DNA of 12,844 bases. It comes from Cellvibrionales bacterium UBA4495 (lineage in GTDB: Bacteria; Pseudomonadota; Gammaproteobacteria; Pseudomonadales; Porticoccaceae). Location of the stretch: NCBI GenBank assembly GCA_002388905.1, contig DGNJ01000049.1:6863-19706 (forward strand). Reading direction: 5' to 3'. The first letter of the stretch is position 1; every line of letters begins with the position of its first letter. The notes under the pieces were generated by a model. That model did not search any database, was not told the DNA's origin, and saw nothing but the letters and a program-made list of their open reading frames with translations. The position numbers and the translations under genes were made by a program. Of the stretch, positions 7,511 through 12,844 are shown one piece after another.

Positions 7511-8719
7511 TCAGGGCTCGTTGGGTCGCTTGCAGAAATCGCCGAAGCGGTCGTAGTAACCGGCCAGTTTCTCGCGGATCTCGCCGACATCCAGGCCATA
7601 TTCTTCCGGGCTGTGCTTGTGCTTGCCGATGCGCGAGGCGGCCGGGTTGTTGTGTATGAAATCGTCAATCAGGCGGGCGTGTTCCTCGCTGAACTCGCGG
7701 CCGAAGTGATCGTAGATCTTTCTCACGGCGGCGACCGGGTCCCTGACCACGTCCCGGTGGGCCAGGTCGAGGATGGCATTCTCGATGCGCGGGTCGTCGT
7801 TGCGGCTGCGGGTGCCCCGACCCATGCCGACCTGCCAGGTGTTCCACATCATGGCGCCCACGTTTTCCTTGGGCACGGAAAGTCCCTGGGCCTTGATCAG
7901 GGCATGGATCATGCTGGAAATCGACGACAGGGTCAGCGCCGGGTCCCGGTGTGTCCAGACCAGTTGGGCATCGGGGTAGGTGTCCAGCAGGCCCTCCAGG
8001 TCGAACAGGTGTTCCGGTGATTTGAGCAACCAGTCGCCCCTGGGACCTTTCCACTGCAACTGCTGGAGAACCCGCTTGTGGGTGGCGTAGTGACCGGGAA
8101 TCCTGTTGCGGTTGTACCATTCCTGGTAGGTGGGCACGGACCATTCAGCGGAGAAGTTGGTGCTGGAGAAGTGGTGGGTGAAGATGTGGTTGCACTCACC
8201 GGGGCGGGTCGCATCGAAGCGCTGGATGGTTTCCAGCTCGGGGGCCTTTTCCAGCATGGCCCGATACTGGCTGTTGATGACCTCGATGCGCGGGTCCGTA
8301 TCCATGGTCGCCGCTTCCGGCGCCGGCCAGGGAATGAAGGTTTCCCATTCCCGGGGCCAGCGCAGGGCGGGATCCAGGGACAGCAGGTCATAGAGGATGG
8401 TGGTGCCGGTGCGGGGCAGGCCCACGATAATCAGCGGTTTCTCGATCCTGGCGCGGGTGATCTCCGGGTTTTTGACGGCATCGTCCACCATGTGCAGGCG
8501 CAAACCGAGGGTCTGCACCAGGCTGTTGTGGACATTGGCCCGGAACTCCGGCGACGGGTCCATGGCCTCTACCGCCTTCACCAGTTGTTCCAGACCGATC
8601 TGGAAGGTCTGGTCTTCTCCCCAGTTGTCGAGGCCGGTGGATTTTTCGGCGGCGCGCAGCAGCGTGTCCAGGGTCAGTGGTTCGGCAAGAGTGCCGGGCA
8701 TTGGCTCGCTATTGGTCAT
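7511..8719 (-). CDS. PAPS-dependent sulfotransferase family protein
   Basis: A 402-residue protein of the broad bacterial sulfotransferase family (Sulfotransf_3-like). The 5'-phosphosulfate loop is GLPRTGTT at residues 100-107 after a hydrophobic strand (KPLIIV). The 3'-phosphate-binding region is THRDPALTLSS at 256-266, and K233 in LLKSPEH precedes it. The N-terminal 90 residues are mostly helical-looking and lack a signal peptide, so it is probably cytoplasmic. It would transfer sulfonate from PAPS to a hydroxyl on an unknown acceptor. Such proteins are frequent near lipid, sterol and aromatic catabolism genes but few are characterised. It starts 43 nt after the VOC gene stop and shares its direction, suggesting one transcript. 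No APS kinase or sulfatase is in the window. Family call firm; acceptor unknown. Confidence 0.85.
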   Translation of the reverse strand: MTNSEPMPGTLAEPLTLDTLLRAAEKSTGLDNWGEDQTFQIGLEQLVKAVEAMDPSPEFRANVHNSLVQTLGLRLHMVDDAVKNPEITRARIEKPLIIVGLPRTGTTILYDLLSLDPALRWPREWETFIPWPAPEAATMDTDPRIEVINSQYRAMLEKAPELETIQRFDATRPGECNHIFTHHFSSTNFSAEWSVPTYQEWYNRNRIPGHYATHKRVLQQLQWKGPRGDWLLKSPEHLFDLEGLLDTYPDAQLVWTHRDPALTLSSISSMIHALIKAQGLSVPKENVGAMMWNTWQVGMGRGTRSRNDDPRIENAILDLAHRDVVRDPVAAVRKIYDHFGREFSEEHARLIDDFIHNNPAASRIGKHKHSPEEYGLDVGEIREKLAGYYDRFGDFCKRPNEP

Positions 8720-8762
8720 CTTGGCTTCTCGCAGTATCGGCTCGGATTTGTGGTTTTGGAAA

Positions 8763-9257
8763 TCAATAATGGGGCAGTTGTTCGTATGCGTCCCGCCCCT
8801 TTTCCGACAGGTAGATGTATTCGCTGTAATGGCCCAACTGGGGCCGGGTGTCGGCGTAAAAGAAATCGACGATATCCATGCCCTTTCCCTTGATCACGAT
8901 ATCGATACCCTTGTTTCTCAGCGCCTGTTCGGTTGCTTCCAGGTCCACCATGGAGGGCAGGGAATAGGCCAGGTGGTGCTGGCGGACGGCGAAACCGTTG
9001 TCCGGAAGGTAATCCCGGAGCATTGCATCGTCACCACCCATGGGTTGAATCAGTTCAATCATGGTGTCGCCCACATAGGCCAGGGCAAAGCTGGCGACCA
9101 TTTCGCCGCCGTGAGGGGCCTGGGAGGGGAGGTCGCGCATCTGGGCGAACTCGCCGATACCGAAGGTATCCCCGAACATGGCCATGGCCCGATCCAGGTC
9201 GGTGGTGGCATAGCCCACCTGGAAAAAGCCTCGCAAAAGGTTCTCAGTGGTTGGCAT
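8763..9257 (-). CDS. VOC-superfamily metalloprotein (glyoxalase/epimerase/dioxygenase fold)
   Basis: A 164-residue protein with two vicinal-oxygen-chelate beta-alpha-beta-beta-beta modules. ATG 9257 is chosen; AGGGGA lies 6 nt before it, and the in-frame TTG at 9263 is too close to that site. By eye the four metal-ligand positions are Gln13 (FFQVGY), Glu68 (MIELIQ), His95 (QHHLAYS) and Glu146 (SEYIYL). The spacing is near that of glyoxalase I and methylmalonyl-CoA epimerase. The fold includes glyoxalases, epimerases, extradiol dioxygenases and resistance proteins, so the reaction is not assigned. It is the first gene of a minus-strand run with the sulfotransferase, and is divergent from the flavin monooxygenase across 302 nt. 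It may act on a product of that monooxygenase or the P450. Confidence 0.8.
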   Translation of the reverse strand: MPTTENLLRGFFQVGYATTDLDRAMAMFGDTFGIGEFAQMRDLPSQAPHGGEMVASFALAYVGDTMIELIQPMGGDDAMLRDYLPDNGFAVRQHHLAYSLPSMVDLEATEQALRNKGIDIVIKGKGMDIVDFFYADTRPQLGHYSEYIYLSEKGRDAYEQLPHY

Positions 9258-9371
9258 TATCAATCCCCTGGTGTTTGTGGTATGTCGAAAATAACGGGTG
9301 GCAGTCGGCGCTTGTTTTATTGACTTTCCTGGTTTTCGAATCCGTATTTTGGCTTGAGTGTATCGATTTTC

Positions 9372-9383
9372 CCCAATATTGGG
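9372..9383. promoter_or_regulatory. 12-bp perfect palindrome CCCAATATTGGG, candidate operator
   Basis: A perfect 12-bp palindrome about 115 nt upstream of the VOC start and about 90 nt upstream of the flavin monooxygenase -35 box. Its position in a divergent control region suggests a binding site for a dimeric regulator, but no regulator gene is in the window to pair with it. Confidence 0.35.
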
Positions 9384-9469
9384 TAGACGTGGCGGTGTTT
9401 CGGCGACAATGGCGTCCGCTGCTACCCCGGACCGGGAATAGTAAGTATCGACACACAGGTAAAAAACAG

Positions 9470-9497
9470 TTGAGTAAACTACCAGGGGGCCTATAAT
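9470..9497 (+). promoter_or_regulatory. Sigma70 promoter for the flavin monooxygenase
   Basis: TTGAGT (9470-9475) and a consensus TATAAT (9492-9497) are separated by 16 nt. Transcription would begin near 9504, giving a leader of about 56 nt to ATG 9560. This is among the best promoter matches in the window. Confidence 0.65.
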
Positions 9498-9512
9498 TCA
9501 TACAAGTACAAT

Positions 9513-9522
9513 TTATGCATAA
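9513..9522. promoter_or_regulatory. 10-bp palindrome TTATGCATAA just after the predicted transcription start
   Basis: A perfect 10-bp palindrome at about +10 to +19 relative to the predicted start, a common place for a repressor operator. AT-rich 10-bp palindromes occur by chance, so this is tentative. Confidence 0.3.
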
Positions 9523-9559
9523 TAAGACCAAGCAACGAGCAAACGCCCAGGAGCACATT

Positions 9560-10606
9560 ATGAAAGTTTCCTATCTCACCATGAGCAGCTATGAGGGGCC
9601 GGCACCGGATCTGGATATCTGGCCGGTGGCTCCCAGGATCTGTAAACCCGATGTATCCCGCCTGTCCGTCGCCCACGCTGTCGAGATGGCGCAACTGGCC
9701 GAGGAGCTGGGATTCGACTGGGTCAGCGTTGCCGAACACCACTACGCGGCGTACATGATGACCCCCAACCCCATTGTCCTGGCCGCGGCCCTGTCCCAGG
9801 TAGTAAAAAAAGCCACCATCGCCCTGTTGGGCCCTCTGGTACCCCTCAACAATCCTATCCGGCTGGCGGAGGAAGTCGCCATGCTCGACAACCTCACCGG
9901 CGGCCGGGTGGTGGTGCTGTTCCTGCGCGGGACACCCAATGAGCACCACACCTACGATACCCCGGCGGAAGCGACCCGGAGCATGACCCAGGAAGGCATC
10001 GACCTGATCATGAAGGCCTGGCGGGAAGAGGAGCCCTTCAGCTGGCAGGGCGAACACTATCAGTTCAGCACGATTTCCGTCTGGCCCCGTATCCAGCAAT
10101 ATCCGCATCCGCCGATGTACGGTTCGGGCAACAGCAAGGAATCGGTGATTTTTGCCGCCAGGCGCAAAATGGGCATCGCCTTTTCCTTTGCGCCCCTCGA
10201 AATGGTCGAACAGTTCGTTGAGCTTTATCGCGAGGAGTGTGCCAAGGCCGGCTGGCAGCCCACGCACGAAAATGTCCTGTACCGGGGTATTGCCTGTGTC
10301 GGCGAAACCGACGGCAAAGCCCAGTCGGTTTTCGACGATTACCTGGGACTCAAGGCCAGGGAAAAGTCGATGCTTCAGTCCGAAACCATGGGCGGACCCC
10401 CCATCGAGCAACTGGTGTCGGAGCCTTATTTCCTGGGTGGCGTCGATACTGTTATCGAACGCTTTAAAGCTCTGCACGATTGCGGCGTCGGCGTCGTCGA
10501 CATGGGTTTTTCGGTGGGCCATCTCGAGCAGCAGAAAGCATCGCTGCGGGTCTTTTCCGAAAAGGTGCTGCCGGTTGTCCGCAATGAGTTGGCCATCTCC
10601 GCGTAA
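9560..10606 (+). CDS. Luciferase-like (LLM class) flavin-dependent monooxygenase
   Basis: A 348-residue TIM-barrel flavin oxidoreductase of the bacterial luciferase superfamily, using reduced FMN (or F420 in other lineages) and O2. ATG 9560 (MKVSYLTM) is preferred to the in-frame ATG 9515 because AGGAG lies 7 nt upstream and the family begins directly with this strand. Family marks are AEELGFDWVSVAEHHY (E59-H60-H61), NPIVLAAALSQ, the NNPIRLAEEVAMLDNLTGGR block and SGNSKESV further on, with a C-terminal GGVDTVIERF segment. The superfamily includes type II Baeyer-Villiger monooxygenases (diketocamphane monooxygenases), limonene monooxygenase and alkanesulfonate monooxygenase, so the substrate is open. 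No flavin reductase gene is in the window; a separate reductase would be needed. It has its own promoter and stands divergent to VOC and convergent to the ferredoxin gene. Confidence 0.88.
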   Translation: MKVSYLTMSSYEGPAPDLDIWPVAPRICKPDVSRLSVAHAVEMAQLAEELGFDWVSVAEHHYAAYMMTPNPIVLAAALSQVVKKATIALLGPLVPLNNPIRLAEEVAMLDNLTGGRVVVLFLRGTPNEHHTYDTPAEATRSMTQEGIDLIMKAWREEEPFSWQGEHYQFSTISVWPRIQQYPHPPMYGSGNSKESVIFAARRKMGIAFSFAPLEMVEQFVELYREECAKAGWQPTHENVLYRGIACVGETDGKAQSVFDDYLGLKAREKSMLQSETMGGPPIEQLVSEPYFLGGVDTVIERFKALHDCGVGVVDMGFSVGHLEQQKASLRVFSEKVLPVVRNELAISA

Positions 10607-10628
10607 TGCGACATTGAAGCCCCCAGCC

Positions 10629-10652
10629 CCCGGCGTTCGAAACAAACGCGGG
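10629..10652 (+). terminator. Imperfect hairpin after the flavin monooxygenase gene
   Basis: CCCGGCGTT (10629-10637) can pair with AACGCGGG (10645-10652) with one bulged G and a 7-nt loop, 22 nt after the stop codon. No T-tract follows, so it may be a pause or a Rho-assisted end rather than a classical terminator. Confidence 0.3.
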
Positions 10653-10809
10653 TCAAGCCGGCATCCCCGTTGATCGAAACCCGGATCGCTGTGCGTTGTT
10701 TGAGGCCATTAGCGGTGGGGAGAGCGGCGGTGCCGTTTGGCGGCAACCTGGGAAACGAAGGCCGGCACGCCAGTCCTGTTGTTACTTCGATAGAGAGAGG
10801 GGTAAGGTG

Positions 10810-10841
10810 GCCGGACACTTCGCTTGGGCTAAGTGTCCGGC
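10810..10841. terminator. Strong 11-bp inverted repeat after the ferredoxin gene
   Basis: GCCGGACACTT (10810-10820) and AAGTGTCCGGC (10831-10841) are perfectly complementary 11-bp arms with a 10-nt loop, 8 nt beyond the ferredoxin stop codon on the minus strand. Position and stability suggest a transcription end or mRNA 3' stabiliser for the reductase-ferredoxin transcript. There is no T-tract on either strand. A remnant inverted repeat of a mobile element is an alternative. Confidence 0.5.
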
Positions 10842-10849
10842 GCGGTGAA

Positions 10850-11170
10850 TCAGTACTGGGATTCGGGTACCCGTACCACGAGACCGTCCAGGTCCTCGCT
10901 GACGACGATCTGGCAGCTCAGGCGGCTGTTGTCCTCGGGCTCCAGGACACATTCGATCATGTCCTGTTCGATGCTGGAGGGCTCTTCCAGTTTGGGCAGC
11001 CAGGACTCGTCAACATAGACATGGCATGTGGCGCAGCTGCAGGCGCCGCCGCACTCGGCAATGATGCCGTCGATGCCGTTATCCATGGCGGCCTGCATGA
11101 CGGTGGTCCCCGCCTCGACGTGAACCTCTTTTGACGAACCGTCGGCATTGATGAAAGTGATCTGGGCCAT
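10850..11170 (-). CDS. [2Fe-2S] ferredoxin, putidaredoxin/adrenodoxin type
   Basis: A 106-residue soluble ferredoxin. The cluster ligands C40, C46, C49 and C86 follow the C-x5-C-x2-C-x36-C pattern of adrenodoxin-type proteins, within ECGGACSCATCHVYV and LSCQIVV. An additional C44 lies inside the loop, as in some relatives. The acidic stretch around residues 55-80 (DESW...LEE...EQD) is the usual docking surface for the reductase and P450. Start ATG has AGGAG 7 nt upstream. It lies 25 nt after the reductase gene, so the two are one operon. Its job is to pass single electrons from the FAD reductase to a P450, most likely the one starting at 12711; some relatives serve Fe-S biosynthesis (IscFdx), but no isc genes are nearby. 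Firm call. Confidence 0.93.
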   Translation of the reverse strand: MAQITFINADGSSKEVHVEAGTTVMQAAMDNGIDGIIAECGGACSCATCHVYVDESWLPKLEEPSSIEQDMIECVLEPEDNSRLSCQIVVSEDLDGLVVRVPESQY

Positions 11171-11195
11171 TATTTACTCCTGCTCTGATTAGGTT

Positions 11196-12422
11196 TTAGG
11201 GTTTCAGCACGTCCTGAATCTTGAGGCTGTCGTCGGCCAGCTTCACGGGGTCAGGCGAGAAATGGTGCATGAGGGCACGTTTGCTGATCATGAACTCCTT
11301 GGGCCGGTTGACCGCGTCGACGGCGATCAGCTTTCCTTCCCGGAGGTAGAATGCGGCAAAACTGCGGCTTGTCTCAATGTCGCCGCGGATTATCACCTGA
11401 TCGAACCCCTGAGACAACCCCGCGATCTGGAGTTTCAGGTCGTACTGGTCGGACCAGAACCAGGGCAGGGCGCTGTAGGGTTCGAGCTTGCCGCACAGGG
11501 TGGCGGCAGCCACCTTGGCCTGATCGACGGCGTTCTGCACCGACTCCAGGCGCAGGTGCCTGTCATAGATGGGGTTGTAGTGGTAAGTGCAGTCCCCGGC
11601 GGCGACGATGTCGTGGTCGCTGGTGCGGGCGAATTCATCCACCACGATGCCGTTGTCCACTTCCAGGCCGGCATTCCCGGCCAGTTCGGTGGCCGGCAGT
11701 ATGCCAATACCGATGATGACCAGATCGGCGTCGAGAACCGTGCCGTCCTGGCAGGTGACGGCATTGACGTCGCCGTTCCCCTGTATGGAGCCAATGGCGG
11801 TGTCGGTCACAATGTCGACGCCTTCCTCGCGATGAATTCGCGTGTAAAACGCCGATACCTCGGGCGCGGTGACACGCTGCAATACGCGAGGCAGGGCTTC
11901 CAGCACAGTGACGTCCATGCCCAGCTTGCGCAGGGCGGCGGCTGTTTCCAGGCCGATGTAGCCGCCGCCGACGATAACCGCTTTCTTGCCCCGACCCACG
12001 TAATGGCGAATCCTGTCCACGTCGTCCAGTTCCCGCAGATAGAACACGCCGCCAAGGTCGACACCGGGGAGTCCGATCTTGCGGACATGGGAGCCGGTGG
12101 TCAGGGCCAGCTTGGTATAGGGGATCTCCGCGCCATCGGCCATGACCACCACTTTTCGTTTCCGGTCAATCGACTCGGCCCGGTCCCCGAGCATGGTATG
12201 GATATCGTTATCCGTGTAGAAACTGTGGGGACGGATGAGGATATCGTGGATATTCTTGTCCCCCGACAGGTAGGTCTTGGAGAGCGGGGGGCGGTGGTAG
12301 GGCAATACCGGTTCGGCGCCGATAATGGTGATATCGCTGTCCCAGCCGTTCTGTCGCAGGCTGGGCGCGAGCTGGGCGGCGGCGTGACTGCCGCCGATAA
12401 TAATACAGTGACGATCTTTCAA
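11196..12422 (-). CDS. FAD-dependent NAD(P)H ferredoxin reductase (putidaredoxin reductase-like), TTG start
   Basis: A 408-residue pyridine-nucleotide-disulphide-type reductase that moves electrons from NADH to the ferredoxin. The FAD loop is IIIGGSHAAAQ (residues 7-17; second Gly replaced by Ser), with PYHRPPLSK at 41-49. The NAD loop GGGYIG is at 152-157, and E175 at the end of the next strand (VTVLEA) favours NADH over NADPH. AAGDCTYH is the second FAD motif, and FWSDQYDLKLQIAGL begins the reductase C-terminal domain. No ATG lies near the conserved N-terminus. TTG at 12422 gives the family length and has AGAGG 9 nt upstream; the frame continues open to 12659, but that extension has no family-like sequence. 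It is first of the reductase-ferredoxin operon, with a promoter about 160 nt upstream, divergent from the P450-like gene. Confidence 0.9.
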   Translation of the reverse strand: MKDRHCIIIGGSHAAAQLAPSLRQNGWDSDITIIGAEPVLPYHRPPLSKTYLSGDKNIHDILIRPHSFYTDNDIHTMLGDRAESIDRKRKVVVMADGAEIPYTKLALTTGSHVRKIGLPGVDLGGVFYLRELDDVDRIRHYVGRGKKAVIVGGGYIGLETAAALRKLGMDVTVLEALPRVLQRVTAPEVSAFYTRIHREEGVDIVTDTAIGSIQGNGDVNAVTCQDGTVLDADLVIIGIGILPATELAGNAGLEVDNGIVVDEFARTSDHDIVAAGDCTYHYNPIYDRHLRLESVQNAVDQAKVAAATLCGKLEPYSALPWFWSDQYDLKLQIAGLSQGFDQVIIRGDIETSRSFAAFYLREGKLIAVDAVNRPKEFMISKRALMHHFSPDPVKLADDSLKIQDVLKP

Positions 12423-12457
12423 TGTTTGCCACCTCTGGTAGCGTCTGTTTTGGCCAT
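12419..12457 (-). other. Possible 12-codon upstream ORF overlapping the reductase start
   Basis: ATG at 12457 opens a frame encoding MAKTDATRGGKH that ends at TGA overlapping the proposed TTG start (TTGA), in a different frame from the reductase. It could couple translation, or its N-terminus could belong to the reductase if the sequence had a 1-nt indel here. No strong Shine-Dalgarno precedes it. Speculative. Confidence 0.2.
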
Positions 12458-12498
12458 GGCCGGCGTTTCCGTCGCATCCTGAGTCGGTCGGGCATGAT

Positions 12499-12524
12499 AG
12501 GGAATGGGAGGGAATATGGCCATA
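12499..12524. promoter_or_regulatory. Direct repeat plus palindrome in the reductase leader
   Basis: AGGGAAT occurs at 12499-12505 and 12509-12515, a 10-nt (one helical turn) period, followed at once by the perfect palindrome TATGGCCATA (12515-12524). Helically phased direct repeats are the usual target layout of AraC/XylS-type regulators. The cluster lies in the predicted 5' leader of the reductase operon. No regulator gene is in the window. Confidence 0.25.
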
Positions 12525-12565
12525 AGACCTTTTGATGTGGGTCAAACAACCCGTCTCCAAACTGC

Positions 12566-12593
12566 TTGAATTATCTAGCCACGCGATCATAAT
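12566..12593 (+). promoter_or_regulatory. Candidate promoter for the P450-like gene
   Basis: TTGAAT (12566-12571) and CATAAT (12588-12593, 5 of 6 to TATAAT) are separated by 16 nt. The leader would be about 110 nt. It overlaps the minus-strand promoter at the -10 box. Confidence 0.4.
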
Positions 12594-12614
12594 AAAAGTG
12601 AACGGTACGGTCAA
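12586..12614 (-). promoter_or_regulatory. Sigma70 promoter for the reductase-ferredoxin operon
   Basis: On the minus strand TTGACC (12614-12609, 5 of 6) and TATGAT (12591-12586, 5 of 6) are separated by exactly 17 nt. Transcription would start near 12579, leaving a leader of about 157 nt before the TTG start. Confidence 0.6.
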
Positions 12615-12710
12615 TTTTGGCTGTCTCGGAATGGCGGGCATCGCCCTGAATATAAACAACTGTCGATCCGGGGCCGGTTGTCGGTCAGCGATCTGAAAAG
12701 GAGTATTTAC

Positions 12711-12844
12711 ATGGAATTAGAAGCACAGGAAAACGTCGATATCCCGGCTCACGTGCCTGGGGATCTGGTAGAGGATTTCCCGCTGATTATGGGACAATGG
12801 GTCGAGGAAGACCCTTTCGAGCGGATTGTTCCCGGCGCCTGTCA
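12711..12844 (+). CDS. Cytochrome P450-like protein, N-terminal fragment (3'-truncated)
   Basis: Only the first 44 whole codons are in the window. ATG 12711 has AAGGAG about 7 nt upstream. The segment IPAHVPGDLVEDFPLIMG, then EEDPFERIVPGAC, resembles the N-terminus of soluble bacterial class I P450s (compare the PPHVPEHLVFDFDMY start of P450cam, from memory). There is no signal or membrane anchor. The diagnostic I-helix, ExxR and haem-Cys loop lie beyond the right edge, so the call leans on this short resemblance plus context: a ferredoxin reductase and a putidaredoxin-type ferredoxin are divergent neighbours across 288 nt. It would hydroxylate a hydrophobic substrate using electrons from those two proteins. 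Another family is possible but less likely. Confidence 0.7.
   Translation, partial: MELEAQENVDIPAHVPGDLVEDFPLIMGQWVEEDPFERIVPGAC

Larger units (their letters stand above)
9258..9559. other. Divergent intergenic control region between VOC and flavin monooxygenase genes
   Basis: About 300 nt, more AT-rich than the flanking genes, with no convincing ORF. It holds one good plus-strand sigma70 promoter, two perfect palindromes (listed separately), and Shine-Dalgarno sites for both flanking genes. I could not find a convincing minus-strand promoter for the VOC gene; the best attempt, CAAAAT (9351-9346), lacks a fitting -35. Confidence 0.7.
10607..10849. other. Convergent intergenic region without a gene
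   Basis: 243 nt between the 3' ends of the flavin monooxygenase and ferredoxin genes. Open frames here are only extensions antisense to the neighbours and have no ribosome-binding site or family resemblance. It holds two inverted repeats, listed separately, that may end transcription from each side. Nothing else is recognised. Confidence 0.6.

Noticed and set aside
10629..10652. GTTCGAAAC resembling a tRNA T-loop
   Set aside because: No acceptor, D or anticodon arms can be built around it; it is better explained as part of a small hairpin.
12423..12659. N-terminal extension of the reductase frame to ATG 12659
   Set aside because: The extra 79 residues show no resemblance to the family, and they run across the predicted promoters; TTG 12422 gives the expected length.

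Overview
The window is GC-rich, almost fully coding bacterial DNA with short intergenic gaps that are richer in A and T. The proteins look proteobacterial: a FadJ-type multifunctional beta-oxidation protein, ScoAB, a group II truncated haemoglobin and a putidaredoxin-type electron chain. I infer an aerobic, probably gammaproteobacterial, degrader of lipids or terpenoids. The taxonomic guess rests only on gene content. Both ends cut through genes: a 5'-truncated fadJ-like gene on the left and a 3'-truncated P450-like gene on the right.

Region 1 (2-5236, + strand) is a fatty-acid/CoA operon. It holds a FadJ-like hydratase/dehydrogenase, a long acetyl-CoA hydrolase/CoA-transferase family protein overlapping it by 4 nt (GTGA), and an AMP-forming acyl-CoA synthetase 43 nt further on. 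Region 2 (5318-9257, - strand) reads right to left as a VOC metalloprotein, a PAPS-type sulfotransferase, then (after a promoter-like gap) scoA and scoB, and finally a truncated haemoglobin. The haemoglobin gene has its own upstream region with an extended -10 and a perfect TTGAC-N4-GTCAA palindrome of the FNR/DNR type.

Region 3 (9258-12844) starts with a divergent control region containing a good sigma70 promoter and two perfect palindromes. It drives a luciferase-like flavin monooxygenase (+). Convergent to that gene lies a ferredoxin reductase/[2Fe-2S] ferredoxin pair (-). Divergent from the pair is the beginning of a gene that looks like a cytochrome P450 (+). The reductase and P450 promoters appear to overlap head-on at their -10 elements.

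Together, a P450 with dedicated reductase and ferredoxin, a flavin monooxygenase of the superfamily containing type II Baeyer-Villiger enzymes, an acyl-CoA ligase, beta-oxidation enzymes and an acetoacetate CoA-transferase resemble the logic of camphor-type terpenoid catabolism: oxidise a ring, open it, activate the acid with CoA, beta-oxidise. The sulfotransferase and VOC protein do not fit the known camphor route and are the least explained parts. No tRNA, rRNA, CRISPR array, transposase or complete mobile element was seen.
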